64,000 bases of DNA from Sepioteuthis lessoniana (GCA_963585895.1 OY757904.1:22501037-22565036); one strand, 5' to 3'. Numbered from the stretch's first letter, positions 43,591-55,251 are shown. A program made the numbers and translations. The notes: generated from the letters alone by a model not told the origin.

Positions 43591-45302
43591 GCCCAGTCGG
43601 CTGGGGCTGTAAAATACACCGACTGCACCTCTGCAGAGGGATAAGACCCCCTCCCACCAACGAGTGTCCTGTGGCCAAGTCGGCTGCTGGGGCTGTAGAA
43701 TACACCGACTGCACCTCGGCAGAGGGATAAGACCCCCCTCCCACCAACGAGTGTCCTGTGGCCAAGTCGGCTGCTGGGGCTATAGAATACACCGACTGCA
43801 CCTCGGCAGAGGGATAAGACCCCCCTCCCACCAACGAGTGTCCTGTGGCCAAGTCGGCTGCTGGGGCTGTAGTATACACCGACTGCACCTCGGCAGAGGG
43901 ATAAGACCCACTCCCACCAACGAGTGTCCTGTGGCCAAGTCGGCTGCTGGGGCTGTAGAATACACCGACTGCACCTCGGCAGAGGGATAAGACCCCCCTC
44001 CCACCAACGAGTGTCCTGTGGCCAAGTCGGCTGCTGGGGCTATAGAATACACCGACTGCACCTCGGCAAAGGGATAAGACCCCCTCCCACCAACGAGTGT
44101 CCTGTGGCCAAGTCGGCTGCTGGGGCTATAGAATACACCGACTGCACCTCGGCAAAGGGATAAGACCCCCTCCCACCAACGAGTGTCCTGTGGCCAAGTC
44201 GGCTGCTGGGGCTGTAGAATACACCGACTGCACCTCGGCAGAGGGATAAGACCCCCTGCCACCAACGAGTGTCCTGTGGCCAAGTCGGCTGCTGGGGCTG
44301 TAGAATACACCGACTGCACCTCGGCAGAGGGATAAGACCCCCCTGCCACCAACGAGTGTCCTGTGGCCAAGTCGGCTGCTGGGGCTGTAGAATACACCGA
44401 CTGCACCTCGGCAGAGGGATAAGACCCCCTCCCACCAACGAGTGTCCTGTGGCCAAGTCGGCTGCTGGGGCTGTAGAATACACCGACTGCACCTCGGCAG
44501 AGGGATAAGACCCCCTCCCACCAACGAGTGTCCTGTGGCCAAGTCGGCTGCTGGGGCTGTAGAATACACCGACTGCACCTCGGCAGAGGGATAAGACCCC
44601 CCTCCCACCAACGAGTGTCCTGTGGCCAAGTCGGCTGCTGGGGCTATAGAATACACCGACTGCACCTCGGCAAAGGGATAAGACCCCCTCCCACCAACGA
44701 GTGTCCTGTGGCCAAGTCGGCTGCTGGGGCTATAGAATACACCGACTGCACCTCGGCAAAGGGATAAGACCCCCCTCCCACCAACGAGTGTCCTGTGGCC
44801 AAGTCGGCTGCTGGGGCTATAGAATACACCGACTGCACCTCGGCAAAGGGATAAGACCCCCTCCCACCAACGAGTGTCCTGTGGCCAAGTCGGCTGCTGG
44901 GGCTGTAGAATACACCGACTGCACCTCGGCAGAGGGATAAGACCCCCTGCCACCAACGAGTGTCCTGTGGCCAAGTCGGCTGCTGGGGCTGTAGAATACA
45001 CCGACTGCACCTCGGCAGAGGGATAAGACCCCCCTCCCACCAACGAGTGTCCTGTGGCCAAGTCGGCTGCTGGGGCTGTAGAATACACCGACTGCACCTC
45101 GGCAGAGGGATAAGACCCCCTCCCACCAACGAGTGTCCTGTGGCCAAGTCGGCTGCTGGGGCTGTAGAATACAACGACTGCACCTCGGCAGAGGGATAAG
45201 ACCCCCCTCCCACCAACGAGTGTCCTGTGGCCAAGTCGGCTGCTGGGGCTGTAGAATACACCGACTGCACCTCGGCAGAGGGATAAGACCCCCTCCCACC
45301 AA
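43591..45302 (+). repeat. 86/87-bp satellite derived from the SINE D leader
   Basis: The motif CGAGTGTCCT begins at 43661, 43748, 43835, 43921, 44008, 44094, 44180, 44266, 44353, 44439, 44525, 44612, 44698, 44785, 44871, 44957, 45044, 45130, 45217 and 45303, so spacing is 86 or 87 bp. The one-base difference lies in a C run (GACCCCC). Sub-types differ by GGCTGTAGAAT or GGCTATAGAAT, CGGCAGAGG or CGGCAAAGG, and CCTCCCA or CCTGCCA. Antisense frames up to 323 codons (QSVYSTAPAADLATGHSLV repeats) are by-products of an 87-bp period being divisible by three. Confidence 0.95.
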
Positions 45303-45640
45303 CGAGTGTCCTAGATATGACACTAAACAATCTGATGGTGAGGTTCCAGTAATGCTGGAGCTTTGGGGAATGTGGAGCGCCCCTTCATTGCCATTGCTTC
45401 CAGGTCCACTCTGGCCCAGAGTTGTGGCACCTGATGGCGTCCTATCTATAGGTTAAATAGAACTAAGATGTGTACTTACTAAACTGAATTATTTGAAATA
45501 GAACTGTTTTGATATTTAAACTACGTTCTTATGCTAAACTGATTTGTTTGAAATAGAACTGTTCCATTGTATAAAAATGGATTTGACATTAAATAACAAA
45601 CAAAAGTTGATATGCTATAAAACCCAAACAAACATAAAAC
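43591..45640 (+). mobile_element. SINE D copy 8 with a massively amplified leader
   Basis: A sense D element whose 5' leader is repeated 20 times before one body (45303-45640: TCCTAGATATGACACTAAAC, GGTGAGGTTCCAGTAATGC, body blocks, TTGACATTAAATAACAAAC and TTGATATGCTATAAAACCC). The body is ordinary and full length. The amplification seems to have happened in place after insertion. Confidence 0.85.
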
Positions 45641-45782
45641 CACTTGTAAAATCAAGTGTGGAAAAACTTTCATGAACACTCAAAGGTTAAATGACTGCCG
45701 TCGATTGCCTTAAATTGCATCGTTTGTTTTCTACATTCTACTTTTCTACATTCATTAAAAAGTAAACATGGCGACCATAGAG

Positions 45783-45990
45783 GAGAGTGATCTGAAAGCT
45801 CCCTTTTCAATAGCTACTACACCGAGGTGTAGGGCAGCGCGCTACTCTATTCCTTTGATTGCTTTACTTTACCCTTGATCCTTACCTAATAATGCTGAGT
45901 GTTAAGCAAGGCAGAATCAAGTACCAATTTTGAATATTTGGTATGACTCAACCTGGGATTGATCCCGGTCTCCTGCATTACTATGTGATT
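45783..45990 (-). mobile_element. SINE B copy, fused to a LINE fragment
   Basis: Antisense B body: AAGCTCCCTTTTCAATAGCT, TACACCGAGGTGTAGGGC, CTTACCTAATAATGCTGAG, then the B-box region GACTCAACCTGGGATTG. Instead of a normal tRNA head, it passes straight into LINE sequence from about 45990. The same join is seen at 57600-57690. Confidence 0.7.
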
Positions 45991-46870
45991 AATCCTTTCA
46001 TCTTTTTATCTACATAACCTACACTCACTATTTTGTTGCGCATTATCGATTTTCGCTTTGATAAATTTGGTCTTTTTGTCGTTGTTTTGAGCTGCATTTA
46101 GAAGGGATTCAGTTTCTCTTTTGAGGTTTCCCTTTCATAGCCATGTCCACGTCTTCTCGAGAGCAATCTCAATTTGTCTCTTGAAACATCCATAGAGTTA
46201 TTTTTCTTCTTATTCCTGTTTACTTTATTGTTACTAGTTGCTGTAATTTATCTCTATTTGGTCTTTTTAATGTAGCCCTTGAATCTTTGTATAGATGCAT
46301 CTTCGCCGTGTTCAGAACTGACAAGACCTCTTCCTACTTTTTTTGACAAATAGTGTCAGTCTATTTCATATCTTTCATATAATGCCTTGTACACATCATC
46401 TTTTTTGTCCTCTGGTCTTTTTGTTCGAGTTCTGCTCTTGTCCATTTTAAGAGTAGTCCCGAGTATCTTACGAGGGGGACTGCTCATGTGTTTATTTCTT
46501 TGATGAGATTCATGCAGCAGGACTTGGCTTCGAAAAGTTTCCTTTGTTCTTCTGATGCTTTCTTATTTTTTCTTCCATCTCGGTTTGTTTGATAATGTTC
46601 GCTTCCAGTATTCTCATGCAGTTGGAATTTTCTTTCTTTCAAAGCTTTCTGATGCTTTCCTGATTTGCTTCACTCCTCTCACTTTTTATTATCTGCATGG
46701 CACATTTTTTTATGCCGAATTCCATTCCTATATCCTGGTTGTATATTCTTTCTGTTTGTATCAAGGACTCCAGTTCTTTTTTCGTTTTTCCATTGTTATT
46801 ATTATCATTATTAAAATAAAAAAATGCACGCAAATTATTGGTATTTGGTTGAACTTTTTTATCTATAAAA
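45991..46870 (-). pseudogene. LINE fragment of the restriction-like-endonuclease type
   Basis: On the minus strand, downstream reverse-transcriptase and C-terminal segments follow in order: KELESLIQTERIYNQD and GMEFGIKKCAM (46830-46690), ILEANIIKQTEMEEKI (about 46600), RRTKETFRSQVLL (about 46540), GRGLVSSEHGEDASIQ (about 46310), and AAQNND with IDNAQQNSECRLC (about 46090-46020). The last is the start of a C-x2-C zinc knuckle found in R2/NeSL-like LINEs. The frame is broken in many places. The fragment stops just after the knuckle begins, at the SINE B junction. Confidence 0.7.
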
Positions 46871-46879
46871 CTGAAAAGT

Positions 46880-47195
46880 AATGATAATAATTAAATAGGC
46901 ATATTTACTTCAAACCATAGAGTTGTGTAAAAATTATTTGTATTAGAGAGAAATACTTGATACCGTATAACAGTGCAGACAAATGATTATTACAATAATT
47001 ATTTATTTGCGCTCTGTTATATCATATTAAATAAAAAAAAATAAATAAAACCGTATTATTTTAGAAGAAAGTTTTCACTGGAACATCGAAAATACAAATA
47101 GTGATAACTGTAATCAAACATTTACAAATGAATCAAATTTCAACATTGAATAACCCATAAGGAGTTGATACGCCGTTAAACAAACAAATGATTAT
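46880..47195 (+). mobile_element. SINE E tail portion
   Basis: Body blocks TTGTATTAGAGAGAAATACT and GATACCGTATAACAG, then the tail ACATTGAATAACCCATAAGG plus AGTTGATACGCCGTTAAACA. The leader and core are missing. Confidence 0.6.
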
Positions 47196-47744
47196 CATTA
47201 TAGCATTCATCTGTTTGAACAGTGTCATATATTAAGTAATAAAAACTAAGTAAAAAAGCGCGATTAAAAAATGAGTGAAATGGAATGTTGAAAATATTGT
47301 AATGAAGTGGCCGCCTTCTACCACCACTGAACCTGTTGCCTGGCTGTTTGATTGATAACAAATAGTCAGTCAGAAGAACTATCCCGGTAGATGCGAGAAA
47401 TAGTCACACGCAGGAGATTTTAAGAACAAGTTAATTAGGGAGCTATGGCAGAGTGAAAAGTAACGACCTAAATTTAGGTGTTAGCAAAACTGACGTCATT
47501 AGGGGTGGGCGACGACTTTTAAAACCATAAATCTTCCTTTATCAAATCAATAATATCACTTCACGTCTTTCTGAGTCCAAAGATAGGTCACAACACCGTT
47601 AAAAGTGAGTGGCCAGGTGTCTGCTTTTATTTTCTTTTTCTTATGTGAATTAATCATCTCTTCATTTCGTTTTCATCTTCAATAATTTTCTTCGAGATCC
47701 TTCAGAGTCAAAATGTAAATAGTTACGTTTATAAACAAACTTTT
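47196..47744. other. Unassigned sequence
   Basis: Contains a CRE-like CTGACGTCATTAGG near 47490 and a 61-codon antisense frame without a family. Confidence 0.35.
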
Positions 47745-48085
47745 ACAGACGAATCAAATTTATGCATTAAATAACCCATAAGCAGTTGATATGTCATTAA
47801 ACAAATGAACCAAAACCAAACCCTTCTTCTTCTTCTTCTTCTTCTTCTTCTTCTTCTTCTTTCCAACCATATACGTCGAAATGAATCAAATTTATGCATT
47901 AAATGACGCATAAGCAATTGATATGTACTTAAACGAATGAACCAAAACCAAATCCTCCTCCTCCTCCTCCTCCTCCTCCTTCTTCTTCTTCTTCTTCTTC
48001 TTCTCAACCAAATGCTTATAAATGAATCAAATTTATGCATTAAATAACCCATAAGGAGTTGATATAAACAAACCAAACCATTCTA
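47745..48085 (+). repeat. Three SINE tails in tandem with triplet arrays
   Basis: The shared SINE tail (CAAATTTATGCATTAAATAA-type plus a GTTGATATGTCATTAAAC-type end) occurs three times, at about 47750, 47885 and 48025. The first two are followed by CTT or CCT/CTT arrays (47822-47861 and 47955-48003). The Arg-rich antisense frame is an artefact. Confidence 0.85.
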
Positions 48086-48428
48086 AACAGAAACATCATG
48101 GATCTCTGTTACAACTGGACCCCAATAAGTACACGGATAAGTCCATTTTTCAGTATTTCTCCTCGAACTGAAAATTTACTGTCAAGACAGATTTCAAAAA
48201 CTAAGTTTACAAACCAATTGGATTTTTTTGCTAATATATTCTTGAAAAACATTTCCTAATCGGATCAAAAAACAGTAATAGTGTAAAAAAAATCTAAACA
48301 TATCTTATCTAAGTAGATAAGATTTAACCTTCATGGAAGAACTGTCTGGTATATCGTTGATTCAGAAGACCACAGACATAAAATTGAAAAAAAATGAAAT
48401 TCTGGAAAATATGTGAACATCGTCAGAC
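48086..48428. other. Unassigned sequence
   Basis: AT-rich; no gene or repeat recognised. Confidence 0.4.
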
Positions 48429-48429
48429 C

Positions 48430-48870
48430 GATTGACTGATTGATTTTAACGTATTGGGTTATTTGATGTCTAGAGATTAGGGAATCGAGTTTATTTTAGG
48501 TTTATATGAACATTTTGGTGATTTTTTTTCATATAACATTTTTTTCTATAACATTTTTTTCTATAACATTTTGGTGTAGTTGTTTCATAAGACTTTTTGC
48601 ACACCGTATTATCAGATACGACTAATCTTTATATAGTTTTTTTTAACCCATAGATAAGACATTTAGAGTTACTATCACACTGTGTCAACGTAAACAGGTA
48701 CTGGCACTTCATCTCAACGTAGACCTGGGAGCAACGGCAATAGAAAGTTAAGCCACACTCTTCAGATCTCCAGGACTGGAGGCTAACAATCAGATGCAGT
48801 TTAGTGTCAAATCCAGGTCACCCCATTTGTGAGGGTCTTGTTTTTCTATTGTGTATTCTAAGCCTTTAAC
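48430..48870 (-). mobile_element. SINE E copy, minus strand
   Basis: Antisense E: TTGACTGATTGATTTTAACG, GTCTAGAGATTAGGGAATC, CCCATAGATAAGACATTTAG, GTAGACCTGGGAGCAACGG, GATGCAGTTTAGTGTCAAAT and GAGGGTCTTG. Short ATAACATTTTTTTCT repeats occur near 48530-48570. Confidence 0.65.
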
Positions 48871-48889
48871 AAAAAGATGAGGGCATCAG

Positions 48890-48985
48890 AGAACAAAAAA
48901 AAAAAAAACCAAAAAAAAAAAAACCAAAACCAAAAACAAAAAAAAAAAACAAAACCAAAAAGAAAACAAAAAAAAACAATGTAGA
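48890..48985. repeat. A-rich simple sequence
   Basis: Poly-A with ACC interruptions. The Phe/Trp-rich antisense frame is an artefact. Confidence 0.9.
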
Positions 48986-49978
48986 ATCTAAAAGTAATGA
49001 TTTCATTAGCTTCAGACAGTTCGAAAGAAATTAAAAGAAAAGACACAATATCAAATGAATAAGCCAAACCACTCAGACGAAAGCATTATTATAATCAATT
49101 AAAAGACCAAAGAGAAAAATGTTGAGCGAGAACACTAAACTAGATGTATTAGAAGAAAATAAGAAGACGTTTAAAAAACATGGAATGTTTTGTAAATACG
49201 AGACAACTTATGAACCTCTTGGATTCTGGTTTTAACGGGGGTTCATGATATTAATTATTCTATTAATATTATTCGATTAATAAATAAGTAAAGGATTCCA
49301 GTCACCATTTTACAGCTATTCACATTATATCGACAATTTGAATGATTAAAAATAGCATCCAGAGCAAACGAAGCCTTTAAAGAATTATCTAATTATTTAA
49401 AGAAACCACTCAGACGAAAACATTATCAAAAGACCAAAAAGAGACCAAGAGTATTGATAAATGTCGCTATTCCTTGATGTTTACTTAGAGCCAAGAGATA
49501 ATATTACCGAGACATTAAACCTGGTGTATCAGAAGAAAATAAGAAAACAGATAAAAAATATCATACTATGTTTGATGAAATTAGTAGCCCTCCCCACCCC
49601 CGTCTCGAACAGTAGACCGTCTCCAAACATACTTAAAATTCTTTAGTAAATAAACGCTAAAAGGAAGAGGAATGATTTGAACTCACGTGCCAACAGAGGA
49701 AAAATGTTTCAATATTGGTCAGTATGTCTTTAAGTCCTATTAATTTAAAATGCTGAATATTACAAAATGTTATGCTGTATTTTTGTTTGTAAAATAATGC
49801 TTAAACTGTGCGTTTTAAACGTAAAGACACGCTTACTATAAACCCAAATTGAATATATGACTCTGTTCAAATATCAGCGAACACGGCAAAACGTTTTTGA
49901 ATCTTTTCTAAAAGTTTAAAATTGTTAGAGGCCTAACAGTAGTTTAGAAGAAAAAGTAAAAGCTACCACACAATGCTA

Positions 49979-50029
<51 letters not shown>

Positions 50030-50335
50030 TAAATAAAAATGAAAATAAAAATTGTCATTTGTAAAAGTCTATAATTCCTAAAGCCTCCCCGGCTCCCAAA
50101 GGTAGTATAGTAGAAAAACTAAAAAGCCTTGGAAAATGTCCGAATACCGCAAAAAAAAAAAGAAGAAAATTCAGTACCAGTGAAAGTTTGACGAAAGTAC
50201 CTTAATCTTGGACTTTAACTAAGATAAAACTTAAGAAAACTTAAATCAAAATTACCCACCTCCTTTTTTTTACGTACACATGGGAAGCAGCATGATGTAC
50301 GTAAAGGTATTTGAATAAACCCATGGACGACCAAA
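48986..50335. other. Unassigned; local duplication and a CA microsatellite
   Basis: AACCACTCAGACGAAAGCAT (near 49068) recurs as AACCACTCAGACGAAAACAT (near 49405), each followed by GACCAAA and by ATTAGAAGAAAATAAGAA-like text, so a diverged direct duplication is likely. GAACCTCTTGGATTCTGGTT near 49213 also recurs beyond the LINE near 53520. A CA run lies at 49981-50027. No gene seen. Confidence 0.5.
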
Positions 50336-50448
50336 CTCAATACCTAAACAGGTCCTGGAGGATCGTTAGTTCGATCGGGGAACTACTGCTGCTCCTCTAT
50401 AAGAGTGGCTTCTATAGAAGAGAATAAAACAGCCATCGAAAGATAACC

Positions 50449-51500
50449 ATGACCCACACTCAAACCACATACACAAACCGCATCGCTCTTCGCGCGGGTA
50501 AAAAAGGGGTGCGTCGGGCTGAGTTTGGAGCCCTGGCCTCAGTGTTCGAAAAATCAGCTACAGAGCTCAAACGACAAAAACTACTAAAATGCAAGCAAAC
50601 ACTACAAATAGCGACATTTAACGTAAGAACCTTAAATAGAATAGGACAACTACCAGAGCTAATCGCATCGGCCGTAGAACATAAGATTGACATAATATGC
50701 ATACAAGAACACAGATGCACGCACACCGAAGATATCAAATATCACGAAACTGGCAATGGATGGTCACTCGTCACTGTATCGGCTTGGAAAAACTCTGTCA
50801 ACACCGGAGTAGGAGGGGTAAGATTGCCAGAGGACATAGAGCATTAAAAACGCTAAATAGCATTGAGAAAATACAACTTAAAATTATGGCAGCTACTTTT
50901 AACGGCAACCCCAGAGCAACAATCATCTCCTGCTACAGCCCTACTAATGTTAGTGAAGAAACTGAACTAGTCACCTTCTACGATGAGTTATCCTCATTAG
51001 CGCGTAGCATCCCGAAACACAACATGTTAGTCATTGGCGGAGACTGGAATGCCCAAATCAGGAAAAACGGAAACAACAAATGCAGCCTCCACAACACGTC
51101 AAATAGGAATGGGCAACATCTAACAGATTTGATGATAGAAAATGGATTAGCATGCCTCAATACAAACTACCAAAAAAGGGAGGGCAAACTATGGACATAC
51201 ACGTACGCGAACAATACTAAAGCTCAGATAGACTACGTCCTTATAAACAAGAAATGGAAAAATAGTGCAATGAATTGCGAGGCATACTCCTCTTTCGAGG
51301 GTGTGTCCACCGATCACCGAATAGTCACGGCGAAAATACAGCTAAGCCTGCAAAAAAACGCCAAACAAACAGCGACCACCAAACACTATGACTGGGCCCT
51401 ATTGAACAACAGAGATATAAGAGATAAATACGTATTAGAATTAAGAAACAGATACGAAACACTACAAGAAAGGACAGAAAAAAAAGTACACCAAACGACG
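50449..51500 (+). pseudogene. LINE ORF: APE-type endonuclease domain
   Basis: The first segment (50449 to about 50820) starts at Met in the leader and shows IATFNVRTLN (Asn58) and DIICIQEHRC (catalytic Glu87). The frame shifts near 50820 after GVGGV. The second segment carries GGDWNAQI (51036 on; catalytic Asp and Asn), IDYVLINKKW and STDHRIV (51308; TDH in place of the common SDH). This set defines an APE-like nicking endonuclease that starts target-primed reverse transcription. Homology in this frame ends near 51500, where a second shift occurs. Confidence 0.85.
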
Positions 51501-51502
51501 AA

Positions 51503-52255
51503 TATGAAAATTTCGTCAATGCGCACCTCGAGGCAGCAGCGAAATGCATTCCAACAAAACTCAAAACTAAATATAGAGTGCCTTGGGAAACTTTAGCGGT
51601 GAGAGAAAAACGGGCACTAGTGAAAACAGCCTCCAAAAACTATCGAAAAAACCCAACAAACACAAATGCCTTAAAACTAAAAACGGCACAATATCAATTA
51701 GCAGGCATATATATAAAGGAACAGACAGAATACATACAAAATCAGATAGATAAGATCAGAGACTCAGTGGAAGATAGACAATATAGGATAGCCTGGCAAA
51801 CAATAAACGAAGTGAGTAGAAGAAAGAACACAGCCAAAGCAAAACTGAAAGCAGCAAACCAACAAGAAAGAAGAAAACTGTGGAAACAGCACTTCGAAAA
51901 CCTTCTAGGAAACCCACCGAAAATAACACATGAACAAATCACCAGAATAATTACTAAACAATTAGACATTAAACTAGGACCGTTCACGCAAGAAGAACTC
52001 CACTCGTTTCTCAGAAAAATTAAAAATAGGAAAGCTGCTGGGCTGGACGAGATTCCCCCAGAAGTATGGAATACCAGACAATTCGAAGACATACTGCTCC
52101 GACACTGCAACGCAGTATACAATCAAAATCCGATAGATAGATGGATAAAGGGATGCATACTCCCCTTCCCTAAAAAGTGGGACCTCGGATTAGCCAAAAA
52201 CTACCGAGGCATAACACTTACATCCATAGCAGCCAAAATTTTCTTATGCCCTACT
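51503..52255 (+). pseudogene. LINE ORF: linker and N-terminal reverse transcriptase
   Basis: Begins with YENFVNAHLEAAAKCIP and then VPWETLAVREKRAL. The Lys-rich linker leads to KNRKAAGLDEIPPEVWNTRQ (about 52020-52080), the N-terminal RT motif of RTE and related LINEs, and to KNYRGITLTSIAAKIF (near 52198). The frame changes near 52250, before RIEPKIDNILRKNQNGFRR. An open frame with an internal Met at 51578 is only the later part of this segment. Confidence 0.8.
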
Positions 52256-52261
52256 ACAAAA

Positions 52262-53480
52262 CCGCATAGAACCCAAAATCGACAACATCCTTAGGAAAAA
52301 CCAAAATGGCTTCCGAAGAAATAGATCCACGACCTCAAAAATATTGACCATCCGTAGAATCCTTGAAGGTGTACGGGTAAAAAACCTACAAGCGACATTA
52401 ATATTTATCGACTTTACCAAGGCCTTTGATTCCCTTCACAGAGGAAAGATGGAACAAATCCTACTAGCGTATTGCATACCTAAAGAAACCATAGCAGCAA
52501 TAACGATTCTCTATAGAAACACCAAAGTAAAAGTACGATCACCAGATGGAGACACAGAATACTTCGACATTGTGGCAGGAGTACTACAAGGGGACACGTT
52601 GGCTGCGTACCTCTTTATCATTTGTCTAGACTATGTACTTAGAACATCGATTGACAAAATCAGAGAGAAGGGCTTCGAGCTGACGAAGAAAAGAAGCAGA
52701 AGGTACCCCGCAAAAACAATTACCGACGCCGACTACGCCGATGACATAGCGACACTGGCAAATACACCCGACCAAGCCGAAACACTACTGCATAGTTTGG
52801 AACGAGCAGCCGCAGGCATAGGCCTCTATGTTAATGCACACAAAACGGAATATATGTGCTATGATCAAACGGGGGACATCTCCACTTTAGACGGAACCCC
52901 TCTTAAACTAGTTGACAAATTCACTTACCTAGGAAACAGTGTCGAATCAACCGAAAAGGACATCGACACGAGGTTAACGAAAGCATGGACAGCTATCAAT
53001 AGGCTATCGATTATATGGAAAACAGACCTAACCGATAAAATGAAACGCAGTTTCTTCCAGGCAGCGGTCACATCGATACTGCTATACGGGTGCACTACAT
53101 GGACGCTAACAAAGCAGCTGGAGAAGAAGCTAGACGGCAATTACACAAAAATGCTGCGTGCAATCTTGAACAAGTCCTGGCGGCAACACCCCACAAGACA
53201 CCAACTGTACGGCCACCTGCCTCCTATCACGAAAACTATTATAGTTAGACGAACCAGACATGCAGGACACTGCTGGAGAAGCAAGGACGCACTCATAAGA
53301 GATGTACTCTTATGGACCCCCACACATGGCCGTGCAAAAGCTGGACGACCAGAACGAACATATATTCAGCAGCCCTGTGAGGATACGGGATGTTGTCCTG
53401 AAGATCTGCGTGGGGCGATGAACGATAGGGAGGAGTGGCGAGAGAGGGTCAGGGTTATCCGTGCTACCAGCGCGACATGA
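52262..53480 (+). pseudogene. LINE ORF: reverse transcriptase core and C-terminus
   Basis: After RNRSTTSKILTIRRILEG, motif A is FIDFTKAFDS (catalytic Asp in IDF), motif B is GVLQGDTLAAYLF and motif C is YADD (52734-52745). All three RT aspartates are present. The thumb and C-terminal region LLYGCTTWTL, KLDGNYTKMLRAILNKSW, RRTRHAGHCWRSKDALI and GRAKAGRPERTYIQ runs to the stop at 53480. The Met at 52344 is internal to the protein, not its real start. Confidence 0.9.
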
Positions 53481-53490
53481 TGATGATGAC

Positions 53491-53817
53491 TATGTTTAGT
53501 AAATACAAAACCAACAATGAACCTGTTGGATTCTGGGTTTTAACTGCGGGCCATGATGATACTAATGATTCAGATATGGAGGGTTAGTGATTCCGATTTC
53601 GATTACATAGTTTTCTTCGTCATATTCAGAATTAGATGGTAAAAAAATGATGAACCTGACCTTCAAAAAGATTATTCAGTCGAGAACTCAAGTGAAAATT
53701 GCTTCATTATCTAAATAAGAGTATTCTAAGGGTATTGCTCTCGTAAAACCTCGTTCTAGAGTGCTGATTTTATTGGGTAATCGACACAATTTATGTTGAA
53801 TTATACGACCATCGATC
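53491..53817. other. Unassigned sequence
   Basis: CCTGTTGGATTCTGGGTTTT (near 53522) resembles 49213 on the other side of the LINE. The rest is not recognised. Confidence 0.35.
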
Positions 53818-55251
53818 TTAGTTGGTCCTATAGACGTTATCCAGTATCCATACTGAACTCATAAATGTAAATCTTTGGTGCTCGTATATCCATGTGTTGG
53901 AGTCCACAGAAGAAAGTGATATGAATTCGTCCCTACTTCTACAGGACCCAGCATATGCTGTTTGTCTTATTAAGTTTGTAAGATGAAAGGCACGTAGCCC
54001 TACAGCTTCTGTTTTGTGGAGTGCTGCTTCCAGGATTTGTTTACACCAACGCATAGTATCGAGCTTTTTCGCCAAGCGTTTCATTAAATTCCAGATGGCG
54101 CTACTTTACTACCAACATGGCTACAGCTTATAAGAAATTCTCGTTTTTTTTTATTATTTCGGTTTATTTTATCTGAGGAATCATTTCATGTGGTCGTTAA
54201 CCAGTTCATTGCAGTTCACGCCTTTTCTATGCCAATGCTAACACCACTTTCAATAGAGAAGATATTGCTACTGAGGGATGTAATTACAGAGGTTTGCCAT
54301 TCTTGGAGATGGTACTATCTTGTTTAAATCATGTGAAGGCAGTCTTACGTGAGTTAATGCAGAAGCCAATGTCATTTGATGCCTGTTTCAGGCTATGCTG
54401 CAGAGATTCGTCTTGAGCTGGTGTATTTTCAAGAAGCGCAAGATCATCTGCTTTGTCGGGATCTGTGATTTTTTCTGCAGGATATCCTCTGTTTATTGCC
54501 TTTGTTTTTAGCGTGAAATTATTTTCTTTCGTTAGATCAATAGAAGTTGATAGTACGTAATCTTGGAAAAAATTGAAATGGTTCTGATTTATCTCATTTG
54601 AAGACTAGCAACAAATTTTAAACACCTTAAAGCTTCCATAATGAAAGCAAACCATCACTTTCGTGTTTTTTTAGAACATCATTATTGCGATAACAGTTTC
54701 TTTTTGGGAATCATATGTTAGAAGTATTTGCTCCATCTTTCTTATTTGTATGGAATCAAATACATTGGAGAAATATAAAAACAAGACTTTTGCACGCAAT
54801 CCTTCCATGATTCGACGAATAATCAGAATCTGAGAAATTTCTCAAAATCAGGTCAGATACGATCAAGAATCGGGCATTTTAAACCTATGCAGGTTTATCA
54901 GTAATTTTAGTAGCGTTTCAAAGCAGACACTTGAAATGATCTTTCTAATTCTTGAGTCTTTCTTCTTGATTTGAAGCTTTTAGTTTTATTCTGTTTGCTT
55001 ACTTTATTCACTCTCTGTCGCTCTGAAAGCAACATTTGTATGACCACCTGCTTCTCATCTCACAAACCGTCCAAGAAAGTAGAACAAAACATGCTGGGCA
55101 CTGCTAATGAAGTAAGGACGAGCTCATTAGCGATGTTCTACACATGGACACAATAGAGTTGGCTGACCAGGGAAGACTAACATACATTAGTTCTGTGCGG
55201 AAACTGGACGCAGTTTCGTGTACCTGCCAGAAAAGATGGACCGGAGTGTGA

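Larger units (their letters stand above)
50340..53489 (+). mobile_element. Nearly full-length RTE-like LINE
   Basis: About 3.1 kb: a short 5' leader, one long ORF in four frame segments coding for an APE-type endonuclease and a reverse transcriptase, and a 3' end with almost no UTR that closes in GATGATGATGA (53478-53488). This compact plan with a short tandem tail is typical of the RTE group. Five or more 3' fragments of the same family lie elsewhere in the window. Three frame changes make this copy inactive, but it is otherwise complete. The 5' boundary is uncertain by about 50 bp. Confidence 0.85.

Noticed and set aside
43780-45330. Long antisense and sense open frames (up to 323 codons) with QSVYSTAPAADLATGHSLV repeats
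   Set aside because: They follow the 86/87-bp satellite; the frame is open only because the unit lacks stops, and all copies derive from a SINE leader.
45991-46870. Host gene on the minus strand with a zinc knuckle
   Set aside because: The segments match the order of LINE reverse-transcriptase and C-terminal motifs and the frame is broken many times.
47729-48076. Arg-rich 115-codon frame
   Set aside because: Antisense of CTT and CCT triplet arrays between SINE tails.
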